Positions 1 to 10,979 of a DNA stretch of 64,000 nt are shown in pieces. The position numbers and the translations under genes are program-made. The notes beneath the pieces were generated by a model. That model ran no database searches. It was not told the origin of the DNA and worked only from the letters and a program-made list of their open reading frames with translations. The stretch comes from Crambe crambe. Lineage: Eukaryota > Porifera > Demospongiae > Poecilosclerida > Crambeidae. Positions within the stretch are counted from its first letter, which is position 1. Each line of letters opens with the position of its first letter. The stretch lies in contig OZ004585.1 of NCBI GenBank assembly GCA_963924555.1, positions 1,687,488-1,751,487 on the forward strand, in the 5' to 3' direction.

Positions 1-60
1 CTCGTGTAATTGCAGCGAGCGAGCGAAGCGAGTGAGCTGACTCTCACAGTCTAATCGCCA
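1..60. repeat. Edge of a delta-type repeat
   Basis: The first 60 bases carry a GCGAGCGAAGCGAG-type block followed by GAGCTGACTCTCA. The same block recurs at about 6392-6425 at the start of a full delta module, and in reverse near 42215-42268. It marks the truncated end of a dispersed repeat. From 61 to 357 I see no gene. Confidence 0.55.
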
Positions 61-362
61 GCGTGCATCCGGTTGTATTTACGCAATACAATTTCATTTA
101 CATGCTCATCACGCAGAATATACGGACACTAGGATACTAGGAAATTTTCATGACCTTGTATCTCTGGATTCTGTCAACATAAATCAACAAGACTTGGGCG
201 GCAGTTTTAGGCCGGCACAGATGACCTTTAGTGTGAATTTGGTACACGTAGCTATTACCACTAGAGAGTTATCAAGCCATGTCTCAATTTCAAGTGTACT
301 GTTGGATTATAGGGCCATTTCCTGTAAACAAGTTATTTCATTTTGATACCAGGTATATTCTA

Positions 363-1490
363 TCATAGATATACTAGACTACGTACACAGGATTGGAAAC
401 AGGTCACGTGCGCCCATAACGACAATACTGACAATCCGTGTAGGCAGCTGTTCGTGCTAAATTGCCCCAAACAAACAGGGGAGGAGAAGTAGTGTGCCAA
501 ATTTCTGCTAAACTATAGCCAATTGGTAAGTTTAAAGAATGCAAAGAGTGGGCTAGTATAGTGCTAAACAAGCATAGTTCTTAAAAAGGCTGGTTTCTCA
601 AGTGTTAGAGGGTATAATTGCGAGTAACAACGGTAGTTCGACTTTGTGGACCTCTGGAGCTTGGATATTAAAAGTATAGTCTCTTTTTTCCCACTAATCT
701 GTTAGGTAGTGATCATTCATATGTACATATGTACTTTTTAAAGGTGCCTGTAAAAAAATCATGTCGATGTTACTGTTTCTTCAGATTACCCATGGCTGGC
801 TGTCAAGAAAAGCTATAGTAAAGAAGGATACTATAATGTAGCAACTAATACTGTCACTTTACACATATTTCCTTTCATGTTATAATAAAAAAATGATAAT
901 AACAAGTACTGATAGTGCACTGCTGAACATCCAATTCATTGAGAGATTTGTTGTGATATACTTATTTTGAGGGATCAAGATGAAGAGTAAAGCTGCCCCA
1001 GTGTATCCTTTCCTGCCCCTGATACAAGGAGGTATCTCATCTCCTCATATAAGAACAACAACATAGTGAAATGGCTTCTTAAACCATCAATGGCAAATGG
1101 CATGCCATCTCCAGCCCTGCACAAAATTAAAACTACTTTAGTACATATGGTCAACTAGTATCTTTCATTTTATACCAAAAGTAAGGCAGCTAGACTTCTA
1201 TTTTAGTAGTAGGAGTGCCACAAAACTTTTCAGTCACCTGTTTCCACGTTTTTCTTCCATAGCAACAGTAAATAGACTAAACTGACATGATAAACTACTA
1301 CAGCTATAGGTCATTGAGCCTTTTCACTTATAATCATAATTATTGCTGCGCTAAATACCTTGCCTTTCACCCTCTTTCCTATTTTGTGTAAGATTTCTCT
1401 GTTCGCCAGGTACCTACACGGATGGTCTATAAATTCTACGCGCGCATGCCCTGTTTCCAATCCTGTGTACGTAGTCTAGTATATCTATGA
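363..1490. mobile_element. 1.1-kb TIR DNA transposon or MITE, 5-bp TSD
   Basis: A terminal inverted repeat of over 40 bp is perfect on inspection: the left arm starts TCATAGATATACTAG at 363 and the right arm ends with its exact complement at 1490. It is flanked by the direct repeat TTCTA (358-362 and 1491-1495), the expected target-site duplication. The interior has no long reading frame, so it is non-autonomous. The TCATAGA terminus and 5-bp duplication are shared with the element at 60301-61016, suggesting one mobilising family. The superfamily is not assigned. Confidence 0.8.
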
Positions 1491-1612
1491 TTCTATAGAG
1501 GAATACTTACTGCATGTATAAATCCAACAATCATTTCTGTTCAAACATAATAACACAGTATAAATGACACCATATCTTTGCCACAAATAAATCACAACAC
1601 ACACTATAATGA

Positions 1613-1867
1613 CTACAGTCTTGACAGCTTTGTTTCTTGAATTTCTACTTCAGTGCCTGCAGTGATCAATGACAAGTACATCAGAGTAAACGTGGCCCCT
1701 GCTACATTTGTGTCATAAGGAGAGCGTGCAGTATACACATTCAGAGAATATTCCGGAACAAATGTTAATTTTGGATCCAATGTCAAGCTTGCTATAACCG
1801 AGTAGCAGGAAATATAAATTTTCACCCAGGACCGAAGGCCTAAACCAGTAACTACTGGTATATTAAA
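1613..1867 (-). CDS. Possible terminal exon, unknown protein
   Basis: An 84-codon open frame on the minus strand begins right after a good 3' splice site (pyrimidine-rich stretch, then TTGCAG at 1868-1873) and runs to a TAG stop. The peptide has alternating hydrophobic and polar residues suggestive of beta strands, with no signal peptide or motif I recognise. No partner exon was found upstream between 1870 and 2650, a stretch where I see nothing else coding. It could be the last exon of a gene, or chance. Confidence 0.3.
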   Translation of the reverse strand, partial: FNIPVVTGLGLRSWVKIYISCYSVIASLTLDPKLTFVPEYSLNVYTARSPYDTNVAGATFTLMYLSLITAGTEVEIQETKLSRL

Positions 1868-2650
1868 CTGCAATGCAAAACAGGGTCTACAGGCATACTA
1901 ACATAGCCACACCTTTTAACAGGGAAATAACTGGTGGTGTTCACTGTGAATAACACAGTAAACACACTTTCAAGGAACACTACATTCAGGTTTACAGTAC
2001 CTTGCAACTTGCAAGCTCATAGGGAGTGAATGTGTATCAGATCCAACACAGAGAACAGTACTCTAAATATTGCCCATCACCCGACATATCAACCCTTATT
2101 TGAGCCAGATCAGTAATGAACAGTCTACCCTATCAAAGTAGACACGAAAATTATTTGAGACAGATGAAAAATTCTAACTTGATAATGATTCTAACACTGC
2201 TATGATTATATTAAACATACACTTATATATACAAACATGGGCCATTTGCTGTAAAATGTAAGTATCAACCTAAAGTATGGACATACATGTTAGAATACAT
2301 ACTGACTATATGTTTGTAGTAAGATAACTTCTGTTCATCTCTCTGAAGGGCCCTTAAAAACCATCTAAACTTCCATGACTCTCAACCACCATGGCTATTC
2401 TATGCTAAAAAGAGTTACTGTTTACTTACATAGCGGATAGTAAGGTAGAATAAGCCTATCACCATCTGTTGAGAACAAACCTACCACCTATAAGGTATCT
2501 AGTCTGATGAAAAGCCGAGCTCAAGAGATGTACCTCAGCGGCCATTTTCTCAAAAATTATGACGTCATCATGTAATACAAAAAGTATTGTAAATGTACGC
2601 TGGCGTGTAGACTGCTCAGGTCATGACTCATTGAAATTGTAAAATATATA
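1868..2650. other. No gene seen
   Basis: AT-rich sequence with no convincing reading frame. Its last 60 bases include a delta-like motif (TCAGGTCATGACTCATTGAAAT, about 2617-2638) that also occurs near 6427. Confidence 0.5.
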
Positions 2651-3110
2651 TCAGAGAGTGCGCTAGCACTCTCTAAGTAGGGATGGCGGGTCAAAGGTCA
2701 TAAGACTGTCTATACTAAAAGCTCTTCTTTCTCTTCTACCCTTACTCTACAGGTTCTCAGAAGGCTACAGTGAATTATTACATCTACAAAGAAGAGAGGA
2801 GAATGTTCAAAAATCAAAAATTCATTCGCTAACATAAGAAAAAATCGATGTCTAAAATTGACTTTTGTTCTTTTTCTTTATCAGAGAGTGCGCTAGCACT
2901 CTCTAAGTAGGGATGGCGGGTCAAAGGTCATAAGACTGTATGAACTAAAAACTCTTCTTTCTCTTCTACCCTTGCTCTACAGGTTCTCAGAAGGCTACAG
3001 TGAATTATTACATCTACAAAGAAGAGAGGAGAATGTTCCAAAACCAAAAATTCATTCGCTAACATAAGAAAAAAACGATGTCTAAAATTGACTTTTGTTC
3101 TTTTTCTTTA
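2651..3110 (+). repeat. Alpha repeat, two tandem copies (2651-2880, 2881-3110)
   Basis: Two head-to-tail 230-bp copies with few differences. Each starts TCAGAGAGTGCGCTAGCACTCTCT, which folds into a 9-bp stem (AGAGAGTGC/GCACTCTCT) with a GCTA loop, and ends in a T-rich TTCTTTTTCTTTA. The same unit recurs at 7034, 8658, 59244, 59474, 59702 and 62401, and inverted at 4602 and 53516. A pyrimidine tract followed by CTACAGGTTCTCAG inside the unit resembles a splice acceptor. Function unknown. Confidence 0.85.
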
Positions 3111-3558
3111 CAAGTGAATGCAAAAAATTTCTTCGAAATAAAAATGTGAAGTAGGGATGCTATTATAACTGCAGCTTCATTATGAAAACCAAGTACTGCA
3201 GCATCGAAGCAGTATGGCCCAAAAATCTAGCTGGAATATGTATTATAACTGCATGCAAGAGAGTGAACTTAGTGAAGTGACCCTTACCCATCATCAAGTA
3301 TGAGATACTATTCCTACTTCACTCCCTTGGCCCTTGATCATGGGAGTGAAGTAGGAATAGTATCTTGTACTTGATGATGGGTAAGGGTCACTTCACTAAG
3401 TTCACTCTCTTGCATGCAGTTATAATACATATTCCAGCTAGATTTTTGGGCCATACTGCTTCGATGCTGCAGTACTTGGTTTTCATAATGAAGCTGCAGT
3501 TATAATAGCATCCCTACTTCACATTTTTATTTCGAAGAAATTTTTTGCATTCACTTGT
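3110..3558. repeat. 449-bp near-perfect palindrome (gamma-like foldback)
   Basis: Reading inward from ACAAGTGAATGCAAAAAA at 3110 and from its complement ending at 3558, the arms match almost base for base to a short central loop near 3335. The terminal sequence, with AAGTAGGGAT about 50 bp in, is the same as in the shorter gamma palindromes, but the interior is different. It abuts the second alpha copy directly. From 3559 to 3937 I see no gene. Confidence 0.85.
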
Positions 3559-3937
3559 TTGCACTCTTTTTCTTTGTGATTATGAAAATTGATAGACACT
3601 AAAGGCTTCCTTGATTGAACTAAATTTATTTAATGATCAGTATTTCATTCTGTTCAGGGAGGAGAGTTTGAAGGATGATCATCTGCAGTGTAATGGAGTA
3701 CTGAAAGGAGTGAACATTACAGCATTAGCTAATTGTTACATATGTGATCACTGAAATAATTATTGAGATGTTACGTATGTCTTGCTTGAGGGAGGAGTAT
3801 GGGGAGTTTATGCATTTGGTGTAGTGATCATAATAGTGGATGCCATCAAATGGCCACATCCTGTGCAGGTGTTATATGAGGAGAACTGCTATTAATTGCC
3901 CCACCCCTTTTATGAGGTAATATCGCGAAGATTTTTT

Positions 3938-4601
3938 TCATACGAGGCTGCAGCACATTATAGATAGCTAGCCCAGCTAGATTTTAGGCTATCCCTACTT
4001 AACCTTTTTATTTTTTACGCTCACTTGTTTCTATCCTTTTTCTTAGTGCTTGAAGTTGAATGAGGGAGGCTACAGTACAGTACTATACAAAGCCAGCTCT
4101 ACATAAACCTCTTTTGTAGGTACATACAGTGTCTCTGGTTGAAGAATTTGTTTAGCTATTTAAGTTTTGTTGATATAAAACTTTACAGCAACAGCAATGT
4201 AAATGACATGTACACGGCATGGTGAAGTGAGCTGACTACACTACAGCCAAGTACTGGCTATAATGCTACTATAGGATGAGCATCTGTACTGTAATTCAGC
4301 AAGGAGTGACTGGAACATCATCAGATAATGAATGAAGACCTTGGCTATAGCTAAACTTAAGCTTACGTGGCTCCGCCCATAAGCCCCGCCCCCTTCAAAA
4401 TGGCGTAGAAAGATTAGCAGCTGTGTTCCGAGTGCTATCGAATAGTGAAGTAGAGCCTTAGTCAAAACTAATAGCAAAAGATCAGCCTCTAGGTGCCGCT
4501 CTAACAGATGGCCAAAGCAGAATTTTGATGACTATAGCCAGTAAGTCGGTACGTCGATCTTATTATTATTATTATCCTTATTATTATTATTATTATTATT
4601 A
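3938..4601 (-). repeat. Beta repeat, reverse, truncated in its gamma palindrome
   Basis: This is the reverse complement of the beta module. It contains one arm of the gamma palindrome (3938-4030), the block with AAGCTTACGTGGCTCCGCCC (about 4360-4395) and the terminal TTA-triplet microsatellite (4560-4601). With the reverse alpha (4602-4832) and the forward beta that follows, it makes a roughly 1.6-kb inverted arrangement. Long frames seen here are shadows of the repeat. Confidence 0.75.
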
Positions 4602-4832
4602 TAAAGAAAAAGAACGAAAAGTCAATTTTAGAACTCGTTTTTTTCTTATGTTGGCGAATGAATTTTTGGCTTTTGAACATTGTCCTCTCTTCTTTGTAGA
4701 TATAATAATTCACTGTAGCCTTCTGAGAACCTGTAGAGTAAGGGTAGAAGAGAAAGAAGAGTTTTTAGTTTATACTGTCCTATGGACTTTGACCTGCCAT
4801 CCCTACTTAGAGAGTGCTACCGCACTCTCTGA
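4602..4832 (-). repeat. Alpha repeat, reverse copy
   Basis: Reverse complement of the alpha unit, ending in the AGAGAGTGC-loop-GCACTCTCT hairpin, whose loop here reads TACC rather than TAGC. It sits between a reverse and a forward beta copy, the mirror of the order seen around 62401-62630. Confidence 0.8.
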
Positions 4833-5537
4833 TAATAATAATAAGGATAATAAATATAAGATCGACGTACCGGCTTACTGGCTATAGTCATCAAAATTCT
4901 GCTTTGGCCATCTGTTAGAGCGGCACCTAGAGGCTGATCTTTTGCTATTAGTTTTGACTAAGGCTCTACTTCACTATTCGAGCACTCGGAACACTAGCCA
5001 ATCTTTCGACGCCATTTTGAAGCGCACGTCGGTAGGGGGCGGGGCTTATGGGCGGAGCCACGTAAGCTTCTCAGTTTAATCTTTTAGGTAGCTGATTTTA
5101 TTCTTATCTGATGATGTTCCAGTCACTCCTACAGTACAGATGCTCATCTTATAGTAGTATTATAGCCAGTACTTGGCTGTAGTGCCTCAGTTGAAGTGAC
5201 GGTCACTACTGCCATTCAATTCTTTACATACACAAACTTACATTCAACTTCAAGCAATAAGAAAAAAGGATGGAAACAAGTGAGCGCAAAAAATTTCTTC
5301 TAAATAAAAAGGTTAAGTAGGGATAGCTTAAAATCTAGCTGGGCTATAATAATGTACTGCAGCCTCATATGAAAACAATCCCTACTTTTACAACTGCCAT
5401 AGCTAGCTATAAGTAGTGGATGTAAATGTAGGGATTGTTTTCATATGAGGCTGCAGTACATTATTATAGCCCAGCTAGATTTTAAGCTATCCCTACTTAA
5501 CCTTTTTATTTAGAAGAAATTTTTTGCGCTCACTTGT
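4833..5537 (+). repeat. Beta repeat with terminal gamma palindrome (5276-5537)
   Basis: Starts with an AAT-triplet microsatellite plus AAGGATAATAAATATAAG, continues through a conserved GC-rich block (GGGGGCGGGGCTTATGGGCGG, about 5034-5054) and ends in a 262-bp palindrome with ACAAGTGAGCGC termini. The palindrome arms match fully on inspection around an asymmetric loop containing CATAGCTAGCTATA. The central part of beta is shorter here than in the other copies. Confidence 0.8.
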
Positions 5538-6391
5538 AATAATAATAATAAGGATAATAAATATAAGATCGACGCCCCGACTTACTGGCTATAGTCATCA
5601 AAATTCTGCTTTGGCCATCTGTTAGAGCGGTACCTAGAGGCTGATCTTTTGTTCTTAGTTTTGACTAAGGCTCTACTTCACTATTCGATAGCACTCGGCA
5701 CTAGCTAATCTTTCTACGCCATTTTGAAGCGCACGTCGTTAGGGGGCGGGCCTTATGGGCGGAGCCACGTAAGCTTGGCTAGGTCTTCAGTTTTAATAAT
5801 CTTATCTGATGATGTTGCTGAATTACAGTACAGATGCTCATCTTATAGTAGTGTTATAGCCAGTACTTGGCTGTAGTGTAGTCAGCTCACTTCACCATGC
5901 CATGCACATGTCATTTACATTGCTGTTGCTGTAAAGTAAATAATAGACAAAACTTAAATAGCTAAACAAATTCTTCAACCAGAGACTGTGTATGTACCTA
6001 CAAAAGAAAGAGATACTCATGTCAAATTAATAGTCACTGCATACTCTCAGTTGAAGTGACAGTCAATACTGCCACTCGATTCTTTACGTACACAAACTTA
6101 CATTCAATTCAAGCACTATGAAAAAAGGATAGAAACAAGTAAGCGCAAAAAAATTCTTCTAAATAAAAAGGTTAAGTAGGGATAGCTTAAAATCTAGCTG
6201 GGCTATAATATAAAGTACTGCAGCCTCGTATGAAAATAATCCCTACTTTTACAACTGCCATAGCTAGCTATAGGTAGTGGATGTAAATGTAGGGATTATT
6301 TTCATACGAGGCTGCAGTACTTTATATTATAGCCCAGCTAGATTTTAAGCTATCCCTTTTTATTTAGAAGAAATTTTTTGCGCTTACTTGT
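5538..6391 (+). repeat. Beta repeat with terminal gamma palindrome (6135-6391)
   Basis: Same order of landmarks as the preceding copy but with the full middle section. Its gamma palindrome differs from neighbours in both arms at once: CTCGTATGAAAATAATCC on the left, with the exact complement on the right. The right arm lacks the CTACTTAACC segment. Confidence 0.8.
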
Positions 6392-7033
6392 TGCAGCGAG
6401 CGAGCGAAGCGAGTGAGCTGACTCTCAGGTCATGACTCATTGAAATTTTAAATATATATATCTATGTCTACACTCCAAAATGCCCCAGGCGTACGTACGT
6501 ACGTACGTACGTACGTGTCGTGCAATAGTAGCGCCCCTGCGCGTGCATTTATGCGCATGCTCCAGTTGTAATTGCTTGATCGATTTCTACATCGCTTTGT
6601 TTATAGCATGGTGGATAGTAGGGCTAGGCTTATCTAAGTGGATTGTAGGCACTAGACATATCTAAGTGCTTTGTGGTAAGTACTTAGCTTTCTATGCATG
6701 CAACTGCCTGCCACTTAGCTACATAACACAACAGCAAAGCACAAATGAACTATCAGCTCAACATTTCTACAGCCTTTTGGGCAGCAGGCACAAGAGGCTT
6801 ATCTAAGCGGCTTGTAGGCACTAGGCTTATCTAAGTGCTTTGAGGTAAGCATGTATGCAGCTGCCTGCCACCACTTACATGACTCTAGCAATATCAAGCA
6901 CTGAAGCCTATCAGCTACTTTAATTGCTCACTATCAAATGCTGCACATTGCTACAGATACTCAACAGCAATCGTTGAAGAATGTACTTGCTTGCTCGCTC
7001 GCTGTCAACTGAATGTTGAACATTGCCCTAGTA
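6392..7033 (+). repeat. Delta repeat, copy 1
   Basis: Begins with the GCGAGCGAAGCGAG block, then CTACACTCCAAAATGCCCCAGG, a CGTA microsatellite and repeated short motifs such as GGCTTATCTAAGTG and TGCCACTTACAT. Two further copies at 8126 and 10437 lack the first 60 bp. It ends CATTGCCCTAGTA at the junction with the next alpha unit. No coding frame is conserved between copies. Confidence 0.75.
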
Positions 7034-7262
7034 TCAGAGAGTGCGCTAGCACTCTCTAAGTAGGGATGGCAGGTCAAAGGTCATAGGACTGTATAAAACT
7101 AAAACTCTTCTTTCTCTTCTACCCTTGCTCTACAGGTTCTCAGAAGGCTACAGTGAGATGCTACTTCTACGAAGAAGAGAGGAGAGTGTTCAAAAATCAA
7201 AAATTCATTCGCTAACATAAGAAAAAAACGAGTTCTAAAATTGACTTTTGTTCATTTTCTTC
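7034..7262 (+). repeat. Alpha repeat
   Basis: Single forward alpha unit between delta copy 1 and a beta copy, starting with the 9-bp-stem hairpin. It differs from the copies at 2651 by GAGATGCTACTTCTACG in place of GAATTATTACATCTACA, the second of two alpha subtypes present in the window. Confidence 0.8.
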
Positions 7263-8125
7263 ATAATAATAATAATAAGGATAATAAATATAAGATCAAC
7301 GCCCAGACTTACTAGCTATAGTCATCAAAATTCTGCTTTGGCCATCTGTTAGAGCGGCACCTAGAGGCTGATCTTTTGCTATTAATTTTGACTAAGGCTC
7401 TACTTCACTATTCGATAGCACTCGGCACTAGCTAATTCTTTCTACGCCATTTTGAAGCGCACGTCGGTAGGGGGCGGGGTTATGGGCGGAGCCACGTAAG
7501 CTTCTTAAGTTTAGCTAGCTAAGCTTAGCTAAGTCTTCAATTTAATCGTTTAGCTAGCTATTTATTCTTATCTGATGATGTTCCAGTCATTCCTTGCTGA
7601 ATTACAGTAATTATAGTAGTATTATATAGCCAATACTTGGCTGTAGTGTAGTCACCATGCTCATTTACATTGCTATTGCTGATATTAAATAGCTAACAGA
7701 CAAAACTGAATAGCTAAACAAATTCTTCAACCAGTGACCCTACAAAAGAAAAAGATAAGGTTTATGTAGAGCTGGCTTTGTACTGTACTGTAGCTTCATC
7801 ACTGCATACTCTCAGTTGAAGTGACGGTCAATGCGAGCACTAAGAAAAAGGATGGAAACAAGTGAGCACAAAAAATTTCTTCAAAATAAAAAGGTTAAGT
7901 AGGGATAGCCTAAAATCTAGCTGGGCTATATAATGTACTGCAGCCTAGCTCATATGAAAACAATCCCTACTTTTACAACTGCCGTAGCTAGCTATAGGTA
8001 GTGGATGTAAATGTAGGGATTGTTTTCATATGAGCTAGGCTGCAGTACATTATATAGCCCAGCTAGATTTTAGGCTATCCCTACTTAACCTTTTTATTTT
8101 GAAGAAATTTTTTGTGCTCACTTGT
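7263..8125 (+). repeat. Beta repeat with terminal gamma palindrome (7858-8125)
   Basis: Forward beta copy. Its palindrome carries a 4-bp insertion (AGCT after GCCT) that is present in both arms, and terminal changes (GAGCACAAAA on the left, TTTTGTGCTC on the right) that are likewise paired. Such paired changes are the main evidence that the arms do not evolve independently. Confidence 0.85.
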
Positions 8126-8657
8126 ATATCTAGGTCTACACTCCAAAATGCCCCAGGCGTACGTACGTGTCGTGCAATAGTAGCGCCCTGCGCGTGCATT
8201 CATGCGCATGCTCCAATTGTAATTCTTGATTGATTTCTACATCGCTTCGTTATAGTACGGTGGATAGTACGGCTAGGGTTATCTAAGTGGATTGTAGGCA
8301 TTAGACATATCTAAGTGCTTTGTGGTAAGTACTATGCATGCAGCTACCTGCCACTTACATTACTCAACAGCAAAGCACAAATGAATTAGAGCCTATCAGC
8401 TGTGCTTCTTGCTCACTCACTCGCTGTCTAACATTTCTTGTAACAGTCTTTTGGGCAGCAGGCACAAGGCTTATCTCAGTGGCTTGTAGGCACCAGGCTT
8501 ATCTAAGTGCTTTGAGGCAGCTTTCTATGTATGCAGCTGCCTGCCACTTACATAACAGAGCAAAATCTTGTAAGGAGTTTAAGCTCAAACGAATATCAGT
8601 ATAGGTTTACTTGCTCGCTCGCTGCGACTCAAATGTACATTGCCCTAGTAAGTCTTA
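8126..8657 (+). repeat. Delta repeat, copy 2
   Basis: Nearly the same sequence as 10437-10979 and similar to 6453-7033. It joins the upstream beta and downstream alpha without extra sequence, so delta-alpha-beta behaves as a larger tandem unit. Confidence 0.75.
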
Positions 8658-8888
8658 TCAGAGAGTGCGCTAGCACTCTCTAAGTAGGGATGGCGGGTCA
8701 AAGGTCATAAGACTGTATAAACTAAAAACTCTTCTTTCTCTTCTACCCTTGCTCTACAGGTTCTCAGAAGGCTACAGTGAGATACTACTTCTACAAAGAA
8801 GAGAGGAGAGTGTTCAAAAACCAAAAATTCATTCGCTAACATAAGAAAAAAACGAGTTCTAAAATTGACTTTTGTTCATTTTCTTTAT
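8658..8888 (+). repeat. Alpha repeat
   Basis: Forward alpha unit of the GAGATACTACTTCTAC subtype. Its junction with the following beta is interrupted by the MITE at 8891-9534; elsewhere (7263, 59932, 62631) alpha and beta are directly adjacent. Confidence 0.8.
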
Positions 8889-8890
8889 AA

Positions 8891-9534
8891 GGCCACTACA
8901 ACTTGTTTTCCTGTTTCTGGTCGGCCGCCCGCATGTTTTAGAACGACATCAATAAATTGGGAAACACGCGGTATGCGCATGCGTAGTAGCCTGCAGTAAA
9001 GCAGCTCGTGACTTCTATGCAACTGATCCCTGAATAGGTGAGTATTTAACTGTATCTAGGATCAATTTCTCAGTAATCTTTTCAGTGACAATGTAGCTAG
9101 AGGATTTATAGCTAGACTTAAATATATTTTTATTTATTTTTTTGTTTTGTTTTAGCAAACAGCTTTAGTGAATTGCAGTGTTCTTTGTCAATCTAATAAT
9201 CTATCCTTGGAAGATTCTTGCAGTGAACAGTTAGTACATTCTTGCAGTACATTCTTGCAGTGAAGAGTACATCAATATATCCACCAATATGTGTCTACAG
9301 TGCCTCGTCTGTAGAGCCTGCTCCAGATGCTGATTATTTATACCTCAATGCAAAGACTGTACTCATTATAATCATTGTTTATTTATACAGTACAAGTATC
9401 ATGGTTACATTATGTGATTATGTGATTGTTTATACAAGTACAAGAGCTAGTTGCTGTAATGCTGAAACTCCGCCCGCCCGCATCAGTTGTGGGAAAATCC
9501 CTGACCAGAAACAGGAAATCAAGTTGTAGTGGCC
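8891..9534. mobile_element. 644-bp Harbinger-like MITE, TAA target duplication
   Basis: The 32-bp terminal inverted repeat starts GGCCACTACAACTTG and has one mismatch between arms (GTTTTCC against GATTTCC). TAA flanks both sides (8888-8890 and 9535-9537). A GG-starting terminus and a 3-bp TWA duplication are typical of PIF/Harbinger elements (family knowledge), so this is probably a non-autonomous member. No transposase frame is present. The insertion splits an alpha-beta junction and therefore postdates it. Confidence 0.75.
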
Positions 9535-10436
9535 TAATAATAAGGATAATAAATATAAGATCGACGCCCCGACTTACTGGCTATAGTCATCAAAATTCTG
9601 CTTTGGCCATCTGTTAGAGCGGCACCTAGAGGCTGATCTTTTGCTCTTAGTTTTGACTAAGGCTCTACTTCACTATTCGATAGCACTCGGCACTAGCTAA
9701 TCTTTCTACGCCATTTTGAAGCGCACGTCGTTAGGGGGCGGGGCTTATGGGCTGAGCCACGTAAGCTTCTTAAGCTAGCTAAGCGGCTAGGTCTTCAGTT
9801 TAATCGCTATTTATTCTTATCTGATGATGTTATAGTCACTCCTTGCTGAATTACAGTACAGATGCTCATCTTATAGTAGTGTTTATAGCCAGTACTTGGC
9901 TGTAGTGTAGTCAGCTCACTTCACAATGCCATGCACATGTCATTTACATTGCTGTTGCTGTAAAGTAAATAATAGACAAAACTTAAATAGCTAAACAAAT
10001 TCTTCAACCATGCAGAGACTGTGTATGTACCTACAAAAGAAAGAGATACTCATGTCAAATTAATAATCACTGCATACTCTCAGTTGAAGTGACAGTCAAT
10101 ACTGCCACTCAATTCTTTACATACACAAACTTATATTCAACTTCAAGCACTATGAAAAAAGGATAGAAACAAGTAAGCGCAAAAAATTTCTTCTAAATAA
10201 AAAGGTTAAGTAGGGATAGCTTAAAATCTAGCTGGGCTATAATATAATGTACTGCAGCCTTGTATGAAAATAATCCCTACTTTTACAACTGCCATAGCTA
10301 GCTATATAGGTAGTGGATATAAATGTAGGGATTATTTTCATACAAGGCTGCAGTACATTATATTATAGCCCAGCTAGATTTTAAGCTATCCCTACTTAAC
10401 CTTTTTATTTAGAAGAAATTTTTTGCGCTTACTTGT
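9535..10436 (+). repeat. Beta repeat with terminal gamma palindrome (10169-10436)
   Basis: Full-length forward beta copy downstream of the MITE. Its gamma arms carry the paired variant CCTTGTATGAAAATAATCC and complement, distinct from all other copies. The GC-rich block reads GGGCTGAGCC here, a one-base change from GGGCGGAGCC. Confidence 0.8.
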
Positions 10437-10979
10437 ATATCTAGGTCTACACTCCAAAATGCCCCAGGCGTACGTACGTGTCGTGCAATAGTAGCGCCCT
10501 GCGCGTGCATTCATGCGCATGCTCCAATTGTAATTCTTGATTGATTTCTACATCGCTTCGTTATAGTACGGTGGATAGTACGGCTAGGCTTATCTAAGTG
10601 GATTGTAGGCATTAGACATATCTAAGTGCTTTGTGGTAAGTACTATGCATGCAGCTGCCTGCCACTTACATTACTCAACAGCAAAGCACAAATGAATTAG
10701 AGCCTATCAGCTCTAAGCATAGGTGCTTCTTGCTCACTCACTCGCTGTCTAACATTTCTTGTAACAGTCTTTTGGGCAGCAGGCACAAGGCTTATCTCAG
10801 TGGCTTGTAGGCACCAGGCTTATCTAAGTGCTTTGAGGCAGCTTTCTATGTATGCAACTGCCTGCCACTTACATAACAGAGCAAAATCTTCTAAGGAGTT
10901 TAAGCTCAAACGAATATCAGTATAGGAATACTTGCTCGCTCGCTGCGACTCAAATGTTGTACATTGCCCTAGTATTTAC
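10437..10979 (+). repeat. Delta repeat, copy 3
   Basis: Third forward delta module, nearly identical to 8126-8657 apart from a small insertion (TCTAAGCATAGG, about 10711). It closes the delta-alpha-beta tandem region on the right. Confidence 0.75.

Noticed and set aside
2506..2540. CTGATGA followed by AAAGCC, considered as another hammerhead core
   Set aside because: No downstream GAAA with stem II and no pairing partner for stem III.
2651..3110. Alpha repeats considered as Helitron ends (start TC, terminal hairpin)
   Set aside because: The hairpin is at the TC-starting end rather than before a CTRR end, and no CTRR terminus or A|T insertion site could be shown.
4501..4887. Open frames on both strands (70-120 codons) with Tyr- or Ile-rich runs
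   Set aside because: They arise from the TTA/AAT microsatellite and alpha/beta repeats; none is conserved between repeat copies.
5800..5830. CTGATGATGTT in beta repeats, considered as a hammerhead core
   Set aside because: No GAAA box or closing stems at suitable distance in any beta copy.
6480..6665. Frame in delta copy 1 (61 codons)
   Set aside because: Disrupted in the other delta copies and rich in CGTA microsatellite translation.
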